Both the position numbers and the translations under genes were made by a program. Shown here in pieces: positions 16,565-25,043 of a stretch of DNA of 30,528 bases. The notes below the pieces were generated by a model. That model ran no database searches, was not told where the DNA came from, and saw only the letters and a program-made list of their open reading frames with translations. How positions within the stretch are numbered: position 1 is the stretch's first letter; every line of letters begins with the position of its first letter. The DNA is from JBMDXK01 sp048594375 (GTDB taxonomy: Bacteria > Pseudomonadota > Alphaproteobacteria > Rhizobiales > Methylopilaceae). The DNA lies in assembly GCA_048594375.1 (NCBI GenBank), contig JBMDXK010000011.1:1-30528 (forward strand), written 5' to 3'.

Positions 16565-17872
16565 ATGCTGCTATTTGAGCTTACTGTTGTTGGATTGCTG
16601 ATTCTGCTGAATGCTTTTTTCGCAATGTCAGAGCTTGCTGTTGTTTCTGCCCGTAAAGTGCGGCTGCAACAAATGGCCGCTAATGGCAACCGCGGCGCGG
16701 CGCGTGCCGTACAACTTGCGGAAGACCCCACCAATTTTCTCTCCACCGTACAGGTTGGCATTACTCTGATCGGGATTTTTTCCGGTGCGTATTCTGGCTC
16801 AACACTTGCCGAGCCGCTGGCGGTTGTGTTGCAGGATTTGCCCTTTATTGATCGCTCGGCACCCACTGTGGCGTTCGGTATTGTGGTTGTGACGGTCACC
16901 TATCTTTCGCTGATTGTTGGCGAGCTGGTGCCTAAGCGTGTGGCGCTCAACCATGCGGAAACCATTGCTGCTTTTGTTGCGCCTTTTATGTTTTTATTGT
17001 CAAAAATTGGCGCACCCATTGTATGGTTTTTGCGTATTTCAACCGAAACCATGTTGAAAATTTTGCGGGTGCAGCCCAAAGCCGACAACACTGTAACGGA
17101 AGAAGAAATCAAATCCATGATTGCGGAAGGCACGCAATCGGGTGTGTTTGATCCCGCTGAAAAAGATATGATCGACAGTGTGCTAAAGCTGGCAGACCGT
17201 TCTGTGCGCTCGATTATGATCCCGCGTCCGGATGTGGTCTGGCTGGATTTGAATGATCCCATAGAAACCATTCTGGCTGAAGTGCGCCAGAGCGGCCATT
17301 CGCGTTTTCCGGTGAGCCGTGGCGATGTGGATGAAGTGGTGGGTATTTTGAATGCAAAAGATCTTATTTTTCAGCAAAATACGAACACTGTTGACATTGC
17401 AACGGTCTTGCTGGAGCCCATTTATGTTAGCCGCTCAACGCCAATTCTCAAATTGCTGGATCGCCTGAAATCTTCCAAAGTGCATATGGCGATTATTCTG
17501 GACGAGCATGGCGGTTTTGAAGGTATTGCCACCCCTGCGGATATTCTCACCGCAATAGCGGGGCATTTCCCGGAGCATGAAGGCGATGATAATGAGGAAG
17601 CGGTGCAGCGGGAAGATGGCTCATGGCTGTTGGAAGGCCGCATGGCTATTGATGATGTTGAGCGTGTGCTTGAGCTTGAAGGCATGAACGACGACGAAGA
17701 TTTCACGACCCTTGCCGGTTTTGTGCTGGATCATATTGGCCATATTCCTGAAACCGGCGAATATTTTGAATGGGGCGGCTGGCGCTTTGAAGTGGTGGAT
17801 ATGGATGGCCGCCGCATTGATAAACTGCTGGCCAGCAGAACAGATGCCAGCGCGCGATTTGACGAAGCATAG
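16565..17872 (+). CDS. CNNM/CorC-HlyC family membrane protein with CBS pair
   Basis: The 435-residue protein has the order DUF21/CNNM transmembrane domain, two CBS domains, and CorC_HlyC domain. The N-terminal DUF21 part (about 1-190) includes LLILLNAFFAMSELAVVSAR, QVGITLIGIFSGAYSGSTLA and IVGELVPKRVALNHAE, typical of the family. The CBS pair (about 205-335) contains IMIPRPDVVWLD and SGHSRFPVSRGDVDEVVG, with MAIILDEHGGFEGIATPADI. The final domain (about 350-425) reads DGSWLLEGRMAIDDVERVL. Relatives are implicated in Mg2+ or other divalent-cation efflux and are widely mislabelled haemolysins; there is no toxin feature here. No Shine-Dalgarno is obvious before the ATG. It converges on the NAGGN operon. 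Confidence 0.92.
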   Translation: MLLFELTVVGLLILLNAFFAMSELAVVSARKVRLQQMAANGNRGAARAVQLAEDPTNFLSTVQVGITLIGIFSGAYSGSTLAEPLAVVLQDLPFIDRSAPTVAFGIVVVTVTYLSLIVGELVPKRVALNHAETIAAFVAPFMFLLSKIGAPIVWFLRISTETMLKILRVQPKADNTVTEEEIKSMIAEGTQSGVFDPAEKDMIDSVLKLADRSVRSIMIPRPDVVWLDLNDPIETILAEVRQSGHSRFPVSRGDVDEVVGILNAKDLIFQQNTNTVDIATVLLEPIYVSRSTPILKLLDRLKSSKVHMAIILDEHGGFEGIATPADILTAIAGHFPEHEGDDNEEAVQREDGSWLLEGRMAIDDVERVLELEGMNDDEDFTTLAGFVLDHIGHIPETGEYFEWGGWRFEVVDMDGRRIDKLLASRTDASARFDEA

Positions 17873-17888
17873 CCTGCACAGAATAACA

Positions 17889-17912
17889 ATACCGGCCTTG
17901 AACAGCCGGTAT
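17889..17912. terminator. Hairpin between convergent CBS-domain gene and M42 peptidase gene
   Basis: ATACCGGC (17889-17896) and GCCGGTAT (17905-17912) form a perfect 8-bp stem with an 8-base loop, 17 bases after one stop and 5 bases after the other. Short T-rich sequence follows on both strands (CTGTTTA; TGTTATTCT), suggesting bidirectional termination. Confidence 0.7.
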
Positions 17913-17916
17913 CTGT

Positions 17917-19110
17917 TTACACGCTATCCGGCGCTTCTTGCTTTGCTGAAAGCGAAATTGGGATAATATCCCGATCATCGGGAAGTGCTTCATCGGCTTC
18001 CTGCATAGGCTGGTTGGTAAAACCGCGCAGGGAACTGGTTTCATAACGGTCACGGGGAATTTCCACAGTGCTGAGAGCATAGGCTGTCACCAGTTCTGCC
18101 ACCGAACGTAAAGCGTGCATATGGATACGTTCGTATCCATGAGAAGCATCCACCCCGAACGTAATCAACGCGGTGCGAATATCATGTCCCGCCTCCAATG
18201 CCGAAGCGCTGTCGCAGCGGTAATAGCGGAATATATCCTTCTGATGACGGATATCATTTTGACGGCAAAGCCGCACCAGTTTCTGGGTGAGATGGTAATC
18301 AAAAGGACCTGTCTGGTCAGCCATGGCAATGGTTACCCCGAATTCGTCACTGTTCTGTCCTGGGGCAGTAGTGCCATTGTCAATGGTTACCAGCGAGGCA
18401 AGATCCCGAGGCAAAACGGCTGATGCACCAATGCCTATTTCCTCTGCAATAGAAAACAAGGCATACAGATCAACCGGAATATCTTTCCCACTTTCTTTCA
18501 GAGTTTTTAACGCTGCCAGAAGGATGGCAACACCCGCTTTATCATCCAGATGGCGGGAATTGATAAAACCATTTTCAAGAAATTCCGGCTGAGGATCAAT
18601 GGCGATAAAGTCGCCTACATCGATGCCCAAACGCAGCAAATCGTTATGGTTGCGCACCACACAATCCACCCGCACTTCCACATAGTCCCAACCGGTGGGC
18701 TGGGTATCGACTTCGTCATTATAGGTATGACCCGAAGCCTTCAGCGGCAATATGGTGCCCCGATAGCTGCCTTCTTCTGTGAAGATAGTGCAGCGGGCGC
18801 CTTCCGCAAAACGCGCAGACCAATGGCCAATTGCAGTAATACCAAGGCGACCGTTGGCTTTCAGTTGCCGAACCTGCGCGCCAAGAGTATCCAGATGCGC
18901 AATAACACCACGGGGCGCTTGCGGACTTTTGCCTTTCAGCAAGGCGCGGATGGCACCACGACGAGTGATTTCATAAGGAACTTTAAGCTTGTCCAGCTCG
19001 GCGGCACACAACCGGACAATGGTGTCCGTATAGCCGGTAGGGCTGGGGGTTGCTAGCAGGAGTTGCAGAGTATTTTTCAAATAACCGATATCAATGTCAA
19101 GTCTTTCCAT
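17917..19110 (-). CDS. NAGGN-operon M42-family metallopeptidase
   Basis: The 397-residue product is a co-catalytic metal aminopeptidase of the M42 type, in the subgroup that travels with N-acetylglutaminylglutamine amide (NAGGN) genes. Metal and catalytic residues are visible: His in RGVIAHLDTLG near residue 72, the bridging Asp in SRHLDDKAGVAI near 190, the catalytic and ligand Glu pair in SIAEEIGIG near 225, an Asp in VTIDNG near 250, and a C-terminal His in GYERIHMHAL near 340. It lies 9 bases downstream of the synthetase gene. In this context it may trim or recycle the dipeptide or a precursor, but that role is inferred from gene company rather than shown. The cytoplasm is expected, as there is no signal peptide. 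Confidence 0.9.
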   Translation of the reverse strand: MERLDIDIGYLKNTLQLLLATPSPTGYTDTIVRLCAAELDKLKVPYEITRRGAIRALLKGKSPQAPRGVIAHLDTLGAQVRQLKANGRLGITAIGHWSARFAEGARCTIFTEEGSYRGTILPLKASGHTYNDEVDTQPTGWDYVEVRVDCVVRNHNDLLRLGIDVGDFIAIDPQPEFLENGFINSRHLDDKAGVAILLAALKTLKESGKDIPVDLYALFSIAEEIGIGASAVLPRDLASLVTIDNGTTAPGQNSDEFGVTIAMADQTGPFDYHLTQKLVRLCRQNDIRHQKDIFRYYRCDSASALEAGHDIRTALITFGVDASHGYERIHMHALRSVAELVTAYALSTVEIPRDRYETSSLRGFTNQPMQEADEALPDDRDIIPISLSAKQEAPDSV

Positions 19111-19119
19111 TGCAACCTC

Positions 19120-20919
19120 TTATGATGCCTCCAAATTGTGCCTGATAGCGGTTGGCATGGAAAGTGGAAACATTAAATCCACGAAGCGCTCGGCGGTAGG
19201 CTGCGGTTCATGATTAGCAAGGCCAGGCCGTTCGTTGGCCTCGATGAACATATAATCGGGCAGGCTTGGATCTTTCACCATAAGATCAATACCCGCTACC
19301 GGAATATCCAGCGCCCTTGATGCTTTAATCGCCGCCTCCACCAGAGTGGGATGCACATGGTCTGTCACATCATGAATAGTGCCACCTGTATGCAGATTGG
19401 CTGTGCGGCGTACGGGGAGAACGATGCTGTCCGGCAAAACATCATCATAGGCATAGCCTTGCTCGGCGAGATAGCGTTCGGTTTCCTTATCCATGGGGAT
19501 GGTGGATTCCCCACCAGTGGCGGCTGCTCTGCGGCGGCTTTGCCGCTCAATTAACGTGCGGATGGTGGATTGTCCGTCACCGATTACCTGCGCAGGACGG
19601 CGGATTGCTGCCGCAACCACTCTGAAGCCAATGACCACGAGCCGCAAATCCTGCCCTTCAACAAACTCTTCTATCAGAACATGCGGGCAGTAGGTGCTTG
19701 CATGTTCAATAGCATTCCCGACCGTTTCAGCGCATGTGAGATTAACGCTCACGCCCTGACCTTGCTCTCCGCGAGCAGGTTTGACAACAACGCGCTTGTA
19801 GGTTTCAAGAAATTTTGTCGCCTCCTCCAATGTTGAGACTGAAATCTGGGCAGGCACGTTTACGCCCGCTTTTTCCATAGCACGACGGGTTGCAGCTTTG
19901 TCATCGCATAAAGACATGGCAACCGCAGAAGTCATTTCGCTTAACGACTCACGGCACGAAACAGAACGCCCACCGTAACTCATGCGGAAAAAGCCGCCTT
20001 CCGCATCCATAATCTCCACACGGATCCCGCGCCGTCTGGCTTCATTGACAATAATCCGCGCATAAGGATTGAGATTATCATCCGGCGTATTGCCAATGAA
20101 CAGCTGCTCATTGATGCTGTTCTTGCGCTTGACGGCAAACACCGGAATGCGGCGGAAACCCAGCTTTTCATAAAGAGCAATGGCCTGTTCGTTATCATGC
20201 AACACAGAAAGATCAAGCGTCGTGGCGCCGCGTGCCTGAAAGTAATCGGCCACATGCCGCACCAAGGCTTCGCCCACACCCGGACGACTGGCTTGCGCAT
20301 CTACAGCAAGGCACCACATGGAAGCACCTTTTTGCGGATCACTGAAGGCATGATGGTGGTCAAGAGCCGTAACGGTACCAAGAATTGCGCCGGTGACTTC
20401 ATCTTCTGCCACAAGGTGGATGAGGGCGCGGGTGTTGCGGCGCGACCAGAAAAAATCATGGGGAATAGGAATCATATTGCGGGTGAGATAGATACGATTT
20501 ACAGCATCCGCATCTTCGGCAGAAACAAGGCGGCGGATAAAAAAACCACGGGTCGGTTTGCGCTTACCCGTACGGTAAGTGGTTAAATCGAGACGAAAGG
20601 TATGGGAAGGATCCAGAAACAGCTCTTGGGGGGCATTGGCCAGCAAAACATGTGGATCGCGCACATAAAATACAATATCCCGCTGATCTGCCTGTTCTTT
20701 GCGCAGTGTATCAATAAGTTCAGAAGGCGTAGCAAAGGTAGGAGCAATGAGCAAACGCCCCCACCCGCAATCAAACGCTACATTTGCTGGCGGTTCATGC
20801 TCGGCTTCTTCTTGTGGCAGAGAATTAAGATTTTTATGGGCATGATCACTCAACTTATATATACGGTGCGCCATGGCCTGAGTACGGTTCTTGCGAGTAT
20901 TGGGTGCGCCTGCTGTCAT
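19120..20919 (-). CDS. ngg: N-acetylglutaminylglutamine synthetase (GNAT + ATP-grasp fusion)
   Basis: This enzyme builds the osmoprotectant dipeptide N-acetylglutaminylglutamine: a GNAT domain acetylates glutamine and an ATP-grasp domain forms the peptide bond. The GNAT part (about residues 105-270) includes SRPGVGEALVRHVADYF, the acetyl-CoA-binding signature, and ALYEKLGFRRIPVF. The ATP-grasp part (about 280-595) resembles cyanophycin synthetase: KRVVVKPARGEQGQGVSVN, VLIEEFVEGQDLRLVVI, and FIEANERPGLANHEP near the end, carrying the metal-binding Glu and Asn. I choose the ATG at 20919 (599 residues) because AAAGGA precedes it; an ATG 57 bases earlier has no such site and adds an atypical Cys-rich stretch. 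It is the middle gene of asnO-ngg-M42. Confidence 0.94.
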   Translation of the reverse strand: MTAGAPNTRKNRTQAMAHRIYKLSDHAHKNLNSLPQEEAEHEPPANVAFDCGWGRLLIAPTFATPSELIDTLRKEQADQRDIVFYVRDPHVLLANAPQELFLDPSHTFRLDLTTYRTGKRKPTRGFFIRRLVSAEDADAVNRIYLTRNMIPIPHDFFWSRRNTRALIHLVAEDEVTGAILGTVTALDHHHAFSDPQKGASMWCLAVDAQASRPGVGEALVRHVADYFQARGATTLDLSVLHDNEQAIALYEKLGFRRIPVFAVKRKNSINEQLFIGNTPDDNLNPYARIIVNEARRRGIRVEIMDAEGGFFRMSYGGRSVSCRESLSEMTSAVAMSLCDDKAATRRAMEKAGVNVPAQISVSTLEEATKFLETYKRVVVKPARGEQGQGVSVNLTCAETVGNAIEHASTYCPHVLIEEFVEGQDLRLVVIGFRVVAAAIRRPAQVIGDGQSTIRTLIERQSRRRAAATGGESTIPMDKETERYLAEQGYAYDDVLPDSIVLPVRRTANLHTGGTIHDVTDHVHPTLVEAAIKASRALDIPVAGIDLMVKDPSLPDYMFIEANERPGLANHEPQPTAERFVDLMFPLSMPTAIRHNLEAS

Positions 20920-21012
20920 AGCATTTTTTCCTTTGATGGAGCAATGTAAGCAAAGATAAGCGCGTTTCTTGCGCACATCAGCTGCTGGAGCTCCGGAATT
21001 GTATAAAACAAG

Positions 21013-21060
21013 AACTTATAGCATTACTCAGTCCATGCAAACTTTGTATGGCTATAAGTT
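21013..21060. promoter_or_regulatory. Intercistronic hairpin inside the NAGGN operon
   Basis: AACTTATAGC (21013-21022) pairs perfectly with GCTATAAGTT (21051-21060), with CCAT/ATGG pairing inside the long loop. It lies 26 bases after the asnO stop and about 95 bases before the ngg start. On the minus strand a weak T-rich stretch follows (CTTGTTTTA). Possible roles are partial termination, RNA processing, or 3'-end protection of asnO mRNA. Confidence 0.45.
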
Positions 21061-21085
21061 TACTTGATTAGAATGTCATACGAGC

Positions 21086-22858
21086 CTAAAGCCCGTGTTG
21101 GCCAAGCCATAACTCCAAGGTTGCAGCCTGCCAGAGTTCAGAACCTTGCAACGGTGTGATATGTTCCCGCGGATTAGCAAGCAGGGTGTCAATATAATCT
21201 TTTCGGAACAGGCCGCGTCCTTGTGCTTTAGAGGAAGTCAAAGCTTCACGCGCCATCTCCAGATAAGGCCCATCCAAATATTTCAGCGCAGGCACAGGGA
21301 AATAACCTTTTGGCCGGTCAATGACTTCGGATGGAATGACTTGGCGAGCCACATCTTTCAAAATCCCCTTTCCGCCGTCACGCAGCTTTTCCTGCGCCGG
21401 AATACGGGCTGCTAGCTCCACCAACTCATGATCGAGGAAAGGTACCCGCGCTTCCAGACCCCATGCCATGGTCATGTTATCCACGCGCTTAACGGGATCG
21501 TCCACCAGCATGATCGTACTATCCAGCCTCAAGGCTTTGTCCACCGCATCGGATGCGCCGGGCATATTAAAGTGATTTTCTACGAAGGCGCGCGCAGCAT
21601 CGCCTTGCGCCATATCTGCCCCGGCCTCGGCACAAAAACGCGCATAATCGCGGTCAAAAAAAGCGTTGCTGTAGTCGTTCAAAGGATCATTGGAATGCTG
21701 CAACTTCTGATACCAGTGATAACCGGCAAACACCTCGTCAGCCCCTTGACCGCTTTGCACCACCCGCACATGTTTGGATACTTCTTTTGACAACAAGTAA
21801 AAGCCTACATTGTCATAAGAAACCATCGGCTCAGACATCGCCTTCATAACAGATGGCAGCGTTTCCAGCAAAGGCTGGGATTCAATGAAAATACGGGTAT
21901 GATCGGTTCCGTAATGCTTGGCAATCATATCGGAATAAATGAACTCATCACCTTGCTCACCATTAGCAGCTTCAAAACCAATAGAGAAGGTTTTAATATC
22001 CTGATGACCTTGTTCCGCAAGCAACCCAACAATCAGACTGGAATCAACCCCGCCCGACAACAAAATACCAGTGGAAACATCGGCGCGGGTACGGCGTTTT
22101 ACAGCAAGATCAAGGGACTCACGCACCATTGCGCGCCATTCTTCAGAAGAACGGCTAGCATCCTCCGACGCGCGATCATAAGACACTGTCCAATAGGTAT
22201 AATCCCGTGAACGGCCATCCGCCTCAAACACCCGCAATGTAGCGGGAGGCAATTTCTGCACCCCTTGCAACATAGTGTGGGGTGCCGGAACAACCGCATG
22301 AAAAGTCATGTAAAACTGGAAGGCAACAGGATCAATCCGCGTATCCACATCTCCTGCGGCAAGCAGGGCAGGCAACGAAGATGCAAAACGCAGGCGACTG
22401 CCTTTTTGCGCAAGATAAAGCGGCTTGATGCCCAAGCGATCACGCCCCAGCACCAGACGGCCTGTGTCGCGCTCATAAATGGCAAAGGCAAACATGCCCA
22501 TAAAGCGTTCAACGCACTTCAGCCCCCACGCGTGATAGGCCTTGAGCAGCACTTCTGTATCGCTGGTGGAAAAGAACGTATATCCTTTTGCTTCCAGCTC
22601 TTCACGCAATTCCACGTGGTTATAAATACACCCGTTAAAAACCAGCGTCAGCCCTAGTTCATTGTCCACCATCGGCTGGGCTGCGCGTTCGGAAAGATCA
22701 AAAATCTTTAACCGTCTGTGGCCAAAAGCCAGAGCTCCGTGGGCGATCATTCCACCATTATCAGGCCCTCTTGGCGTGAGCGCACAGGTCATCTTCCCAA
22801 CAGCATCTGTATTTACAGGCTGGTTATCAAAATTCATTTCGCCACAAAGGCCACACAT
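21086..22858 (-). CDS. asnO: NAGGN amidotransferase (asparagine-synthase-like)
   Basis: The 590-residue enzyme has the AsnB architecture: an N-terminal class-II glutamine amidotransferase domain beginning MCGLCGE, whose Cys2 is the nucleophile that releases ammonia from glutamine, and a C-terminal synthetase domain with the pyrophosphatase motif SGGVDSS near residue 264. The position beside ngg and the M42 gene, in the order known from Sinorhizobium meliloti and Pseudomonas, indicates that it amidates the dipeptide to N-acetylglutaminylglutamine amide rather than making free asparagine. Other landmarks are LTPRGPDNGG, the FNGCIYNHVELREEL loop and the DHELVELAARIP segment. GGGAAT precedes the ATG. 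It is the first gene of the operon, so its upstream region should hold the osmotic promoter. Confidence 0.94.
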   Translation of the reverse strand: MCGLCGEMNFDNQPVNTDAVGKMTCALTPRGPDNGGMIAHGALAFGHRRLKIFDLSERAAQPMVDNELGLTLVFNGCIYNHVELREELEAKGYTFFSTSDTEVLLKAYHAWGLKCVERFMGMFAFAIYERDTGRLVLGRDRLGIKPLYLAQKGSRLRFASSLPALLAAGDVDTRIDPVAFQFYMTFHAVVPAPHTMLQGVQKLPPATLRVFEADGRSRDYTYWTVSYDRASEDASRSSEEWRAMVRESLDLAVKRRTRADVSTGILLSGGVDSSLIVGLLAEQGHQDIKTFSIGFEAANGEQGDEFIYSDMIAKHYGTDHTRIFIESQPLLETLPSVMKAMSEPMVSYDNVGFYLLSKEVSKHVRVVQSGQGADEVFAGYHWYQKLQHSNDPLNDYSNAFFDRDYARFCAEAGADMAQGDAARAFVENHFNMPGASDAVDKALRLDSTIMLVDDPVKRVDNMTMAWGLEARVPFLDHELVELAARIPAQEKLRDGGKGILKDVARQVIPSEVIDRPKGYFPVPALKYLDGPYLEMAREALTSSKAQGRGLFRKDYIDTLLANPREHITPLQGSELWQAATLELWLGQHGL

Positions 22859-22982
22859 CTTGTTTATTCCCTTTTTTTTTGCACCGGCAGCGAGTAAGGG
22901 TACGCATCACCGGTCATCTTCAGCCTGAATTCCTCTGAAAGGAAAGGGGGATTGAAAAAGGCCGAGCCAATAGAATTACAAC

Positions 22983-23009
22983 TTTGAGGTGATATATTTT
23001 TCACTCAAA
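22983..23009. promoter_or_regulatory. Inverted repeat upstream of the NAGGN operon, candidate operator
   Basis: TTTGAGGTGA (22983-22992) and TCACTCAAA (23001-23009) are inverted copies apart from one bulged base, separated by TATATTTT. It lies about 125 bases upstream of asnO. Its TTGAGG...CTCAA outer arms match those of the inverted repeat upstream of the cation:proton antiporter at 12724-12743. Confidence 0.4.
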
Positions 23010-23070
23010 TAAATTGAATTCCAAACTATGGCTTCTCTTTTACGATTGCAACCCCTGAAGGCTTTTTTCT

Positions 23071-23154
23071 ATGAACAACAACGCGCCAGAGCTGCAAAAA
23101 GTTCATTTTAAAAGTGGGGGAATTGTCAGCCACCTATCAAAAACTGCAACATGA
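23071..23154 (+). CDS. Possible 27-residue small protein upstream of the TusA-like gene
   Basis: A short frame begins MNNNAPELQKVHFKSGG and ends at a TGA 59 bases before the next gene. GAAGG sits about 10 bases before the ATG, a good ribosome-binding site, which is the only positive evidence. No family is recognisable and a frame this short is common by chance. A leader peptide is possible. Confidence 0.18.
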   Translation: MNNNAPELQKVHFKSGGIVSHLSKTAT

Positions 23155-23212
23155 TGCTTTTGCGATGCCGCCCAAATAGCAAATGCAATAGCGCCGATGC
23201 AGGGAGAAAATC

Positions 23213-23455
23213 ATGAAGAACATTGAAGAGAGAAATATCCAGATACTGGATGTGCGGGGACTGAAATGTCCTTTACCGGTACTGCGTACTCAGAAATGCC
23301 TAGGGAGCTTACCATCGGGGAAATTACTGGAAGTTTTATGCACAGATCCCATGGCGGTAATCGATATTCCGCATCTCGTGCAGGAGCGTGGTGATACACT
23401 GGTAAGCAGCACAACAGTGCTCGGCGTGCAAACTTATCTTATACGCAAGGCTTAA
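23213..23455 (+). CDS. TusA/SirA-family sulfur-carrier protein
   Basis: This 80-residue protein has the TusA fold signature: the strand IQILDVRGLKCPLPVLRTQK holds the CPxP motif with active Cys19, which accepts a persulfide sulfur. The later DPMAVIDIPHLVQERGDTLV matches the family's second conserved block. TusA itself hands sulfur from IscS toward tRNA 2-thiouridine synthesis and molybdenum cofactor; YedF and other paralogues serve less defined sulfur or redox roles. I therefore assign only the family. AGGGAGAA precedes the ATG. It is followed 73 bases later by an uncharacterised gene on the same strand, probably cotranscribed. Confidence 0.9.
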   Translation: MKNIEERNIQILDVRGLKCPLPVLRTQKCLGSLPSGKLLEVLCTDPMAVIDIPHLVQERGDTLVSSTTVLGVQTYLIRKA

Positions 23456-23528
23456 AAAATACCAATATCTTTCATAATCGAGCAAAAAACTGGATTTTAA
23501 TACAAAAAAAAGTCATCGTGCAGTTATC

Positions 23529-24362
23529 ATGTTTGATTCGCTTTTCCCCGCAACGCCTTTACCCGCCCCCTTGCCGGATTATGCCCGAAGGGCATTGCGC
23601 CAATCTTCCTTTGCCTCCATTCTGAAAAAACAGTTCTCTCACCGTGAAAGCATACGCATTGTCAGCATTCTTGATGACAATGCAGAAAATATCCCTCTGC
23701 TTTCGGCTCTGCTGCCGCCGCAACAGGCATGGATGTTTTGCAATGCAGATCAAGCGCAAACCATGCTTGCTGTCGGGCAGCTAGCCGAATGGGCAGATCG
23801 TGCAACCATGGATCACGGGCAGGTTATCCTTGAAAAAGGAGCGCGCACACTTTCGCTTTACCTTACCCACCAGGCATGGCAAGAAGCAGCCTATCCTTGG
23901 AATGAAACTCCTGATTTATGGGTGCTTGGGGGTATCACAAACCGTAGCTTTGCTAAAATTGTGCGAATGGTGGCACAGCGGGCGGCGCAGGCACATGCAA
24001 CAGTATGTGTTTATGATTCCTGGCCCCTTATGCTGGGATGGGATGAGCACCATCATGAAGATAAAACGGTTATAGGTGCTTTGGCAGAAATCTATCACCG
24101 GGAAAGCAAGGCGCCCGCCAATACTCTTTTACAAACCGCGCTCAGTGCTTATGGCTATAACATAACAGAAGGCCGTTGCAGCTTTACCCTACCCCGTGAT
24201 GAAGCCGGTGCTTATGGTAAGTTCATCCAATTGATTGCTGAACCCTTGCAGCATAATGAAAAGATACCTTATTTCCTTTTGCAGGACTGGATTGCCCAAA
24301 AACAGTCTAGCAAAGCGGTTCACGCTCATTACCAATATCTTTTGGCGTTACCCGCAAGATAA
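23529..24362 (+). CDS. Uncharacterised 277-residue protein, possibly a diverged class I methyltransferase
   Basis: There is no signal peptide or membrane segment. The layout recalls alphaproteobacterial class I SAM-dependent methyltransferases: a strand-loop at residues 42-51 (IRIVSILDDN) where motif I would be, CNADQAQTMLA near 71-81 where a ribose-binding acidic residue would be, then PDLWVLGGITNRSFAKIVRM (about 128-147) like the DLVTASALLDLVS segment of that family, and a hydrophilic stretch with DEHHHEDKTVIGAL. The glycine-rich SAM loop is not conserved, so activity is doubtful. This reading is by eye and weak; an unknown fold remains possible. It follows the TusA-like gene in the same direction with only a poor ribosome-binding site. 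Confidence 0.6.
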   Translation: MFDSLFPATPLPAPLPDYARRALRQSSFASILKKQFSHRESIRIVSILDDNAENIPLLSALLPPQQAWMFCNADQAQTMLAVGQLAEWADRATMDHGQVILEKGARTLSLYLTHQAWQEAAYPWNETPDLWVLGGITNRSFAKIVRMVAQRAAQAHATVCVYDSWPLMLGWDEHHHEDKTVIGALAEIYHRESKAPANTLLQTALSAYGYNITEGRCSFTLPRDEAGAYGKFIQLIAEPLQHNEKIPYFLLQDWIAQKQSSKAVHAHYQYLLALPAR

Positions 24363-24898
24363 GAAACGCACATGCTGCATCAGGGGCAAGTTGACCAATT
24401 TTTCCCCGATTTTACGCTCTTCTATAAAAATTCAGCAAAAGCGTATCTGGTTTAGCGTTGGACACTTGAGTAAAAAATAAATCATAGTGCCTTCATGTAA
24501 AATTTTTCAACTGAAAACCCTATAGAGGGAAGTATTACAAAGAAATAAAAGATATTTATAATATTTTTATCGCAAATCAACCAGTAAAAAAACGTTCATT
24601 TTCGTTTTTATGCCAAATTATGACTCGAATTAATTTTTTTAATAAAAAATGATTCAGAAGATATATTACATCTATTTTATTTTAATGCTGGAATAATCAA
24701 ATTATCAATAAAATAATCATTTTTTTACAAAAAATCATTGACGATTATTGCTCACTTGTTTTTCGGAGGAGGACAACAAATCATGGTTTTATTCATAAGA
24801 ATAAGCGCACAAAAACAATGCCTAAGAAGGCGTAATATCAAATATGTGGAAAGCGCACTTATTTGTGAGAGAATACAAATTCTTTACTGCTATCTCCC
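24363..24898. other. AT-rich intergenic stretch before tRNA-Asp
   Basis: About 540 bases without a convincing gene on either strand. The middle (about 24480-24780) is extremely AT-rich, with runs of T and A. GGAGGA at 24765-24770 looks like a ribosome-binding site, and ATG follows at 24783, but the frame gives only a short peptide of odd composition. I see no RNA gene here. Confidence 0.45.
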
Positions 24899-24927
24899 TT
24901 GACAAAAAAGCGCTACTGGCTTAACAA
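24899..24927 (+). promoter_or_regulatory. Promoter of tRNA-Asp
   Basis: A perfect TTGACA (24899-24904) is followed after 17 bases by TAACAA (24922-24927), about 40 bases before the tRNA. Spacing and distance fit a strong housekeeping promoter; the -10 is weak at two positions. Confidence 0.6.
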
Positions 24928-24966
24928 CCATTTCACCAGACGCAAAGCCTTAGGCTTTTACCGTAT

Positions 24967-25043
<77 letters not shown>

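Larger units (their letters stand above)
22859..23212. other. Divergent region between the NAGGN operon and the TusA-like gene
   Basis: About 350 bases carrying the asnO promoter on the minus strand and the plus-strand promoter of the TusA-like gene. It contains an operator-like inverted repeat (22983-23009) and one small plus-strand frame at 23071-23154, both listed separately. I could not identify a convincing -35/-10 pair. Confidence 0.45.
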
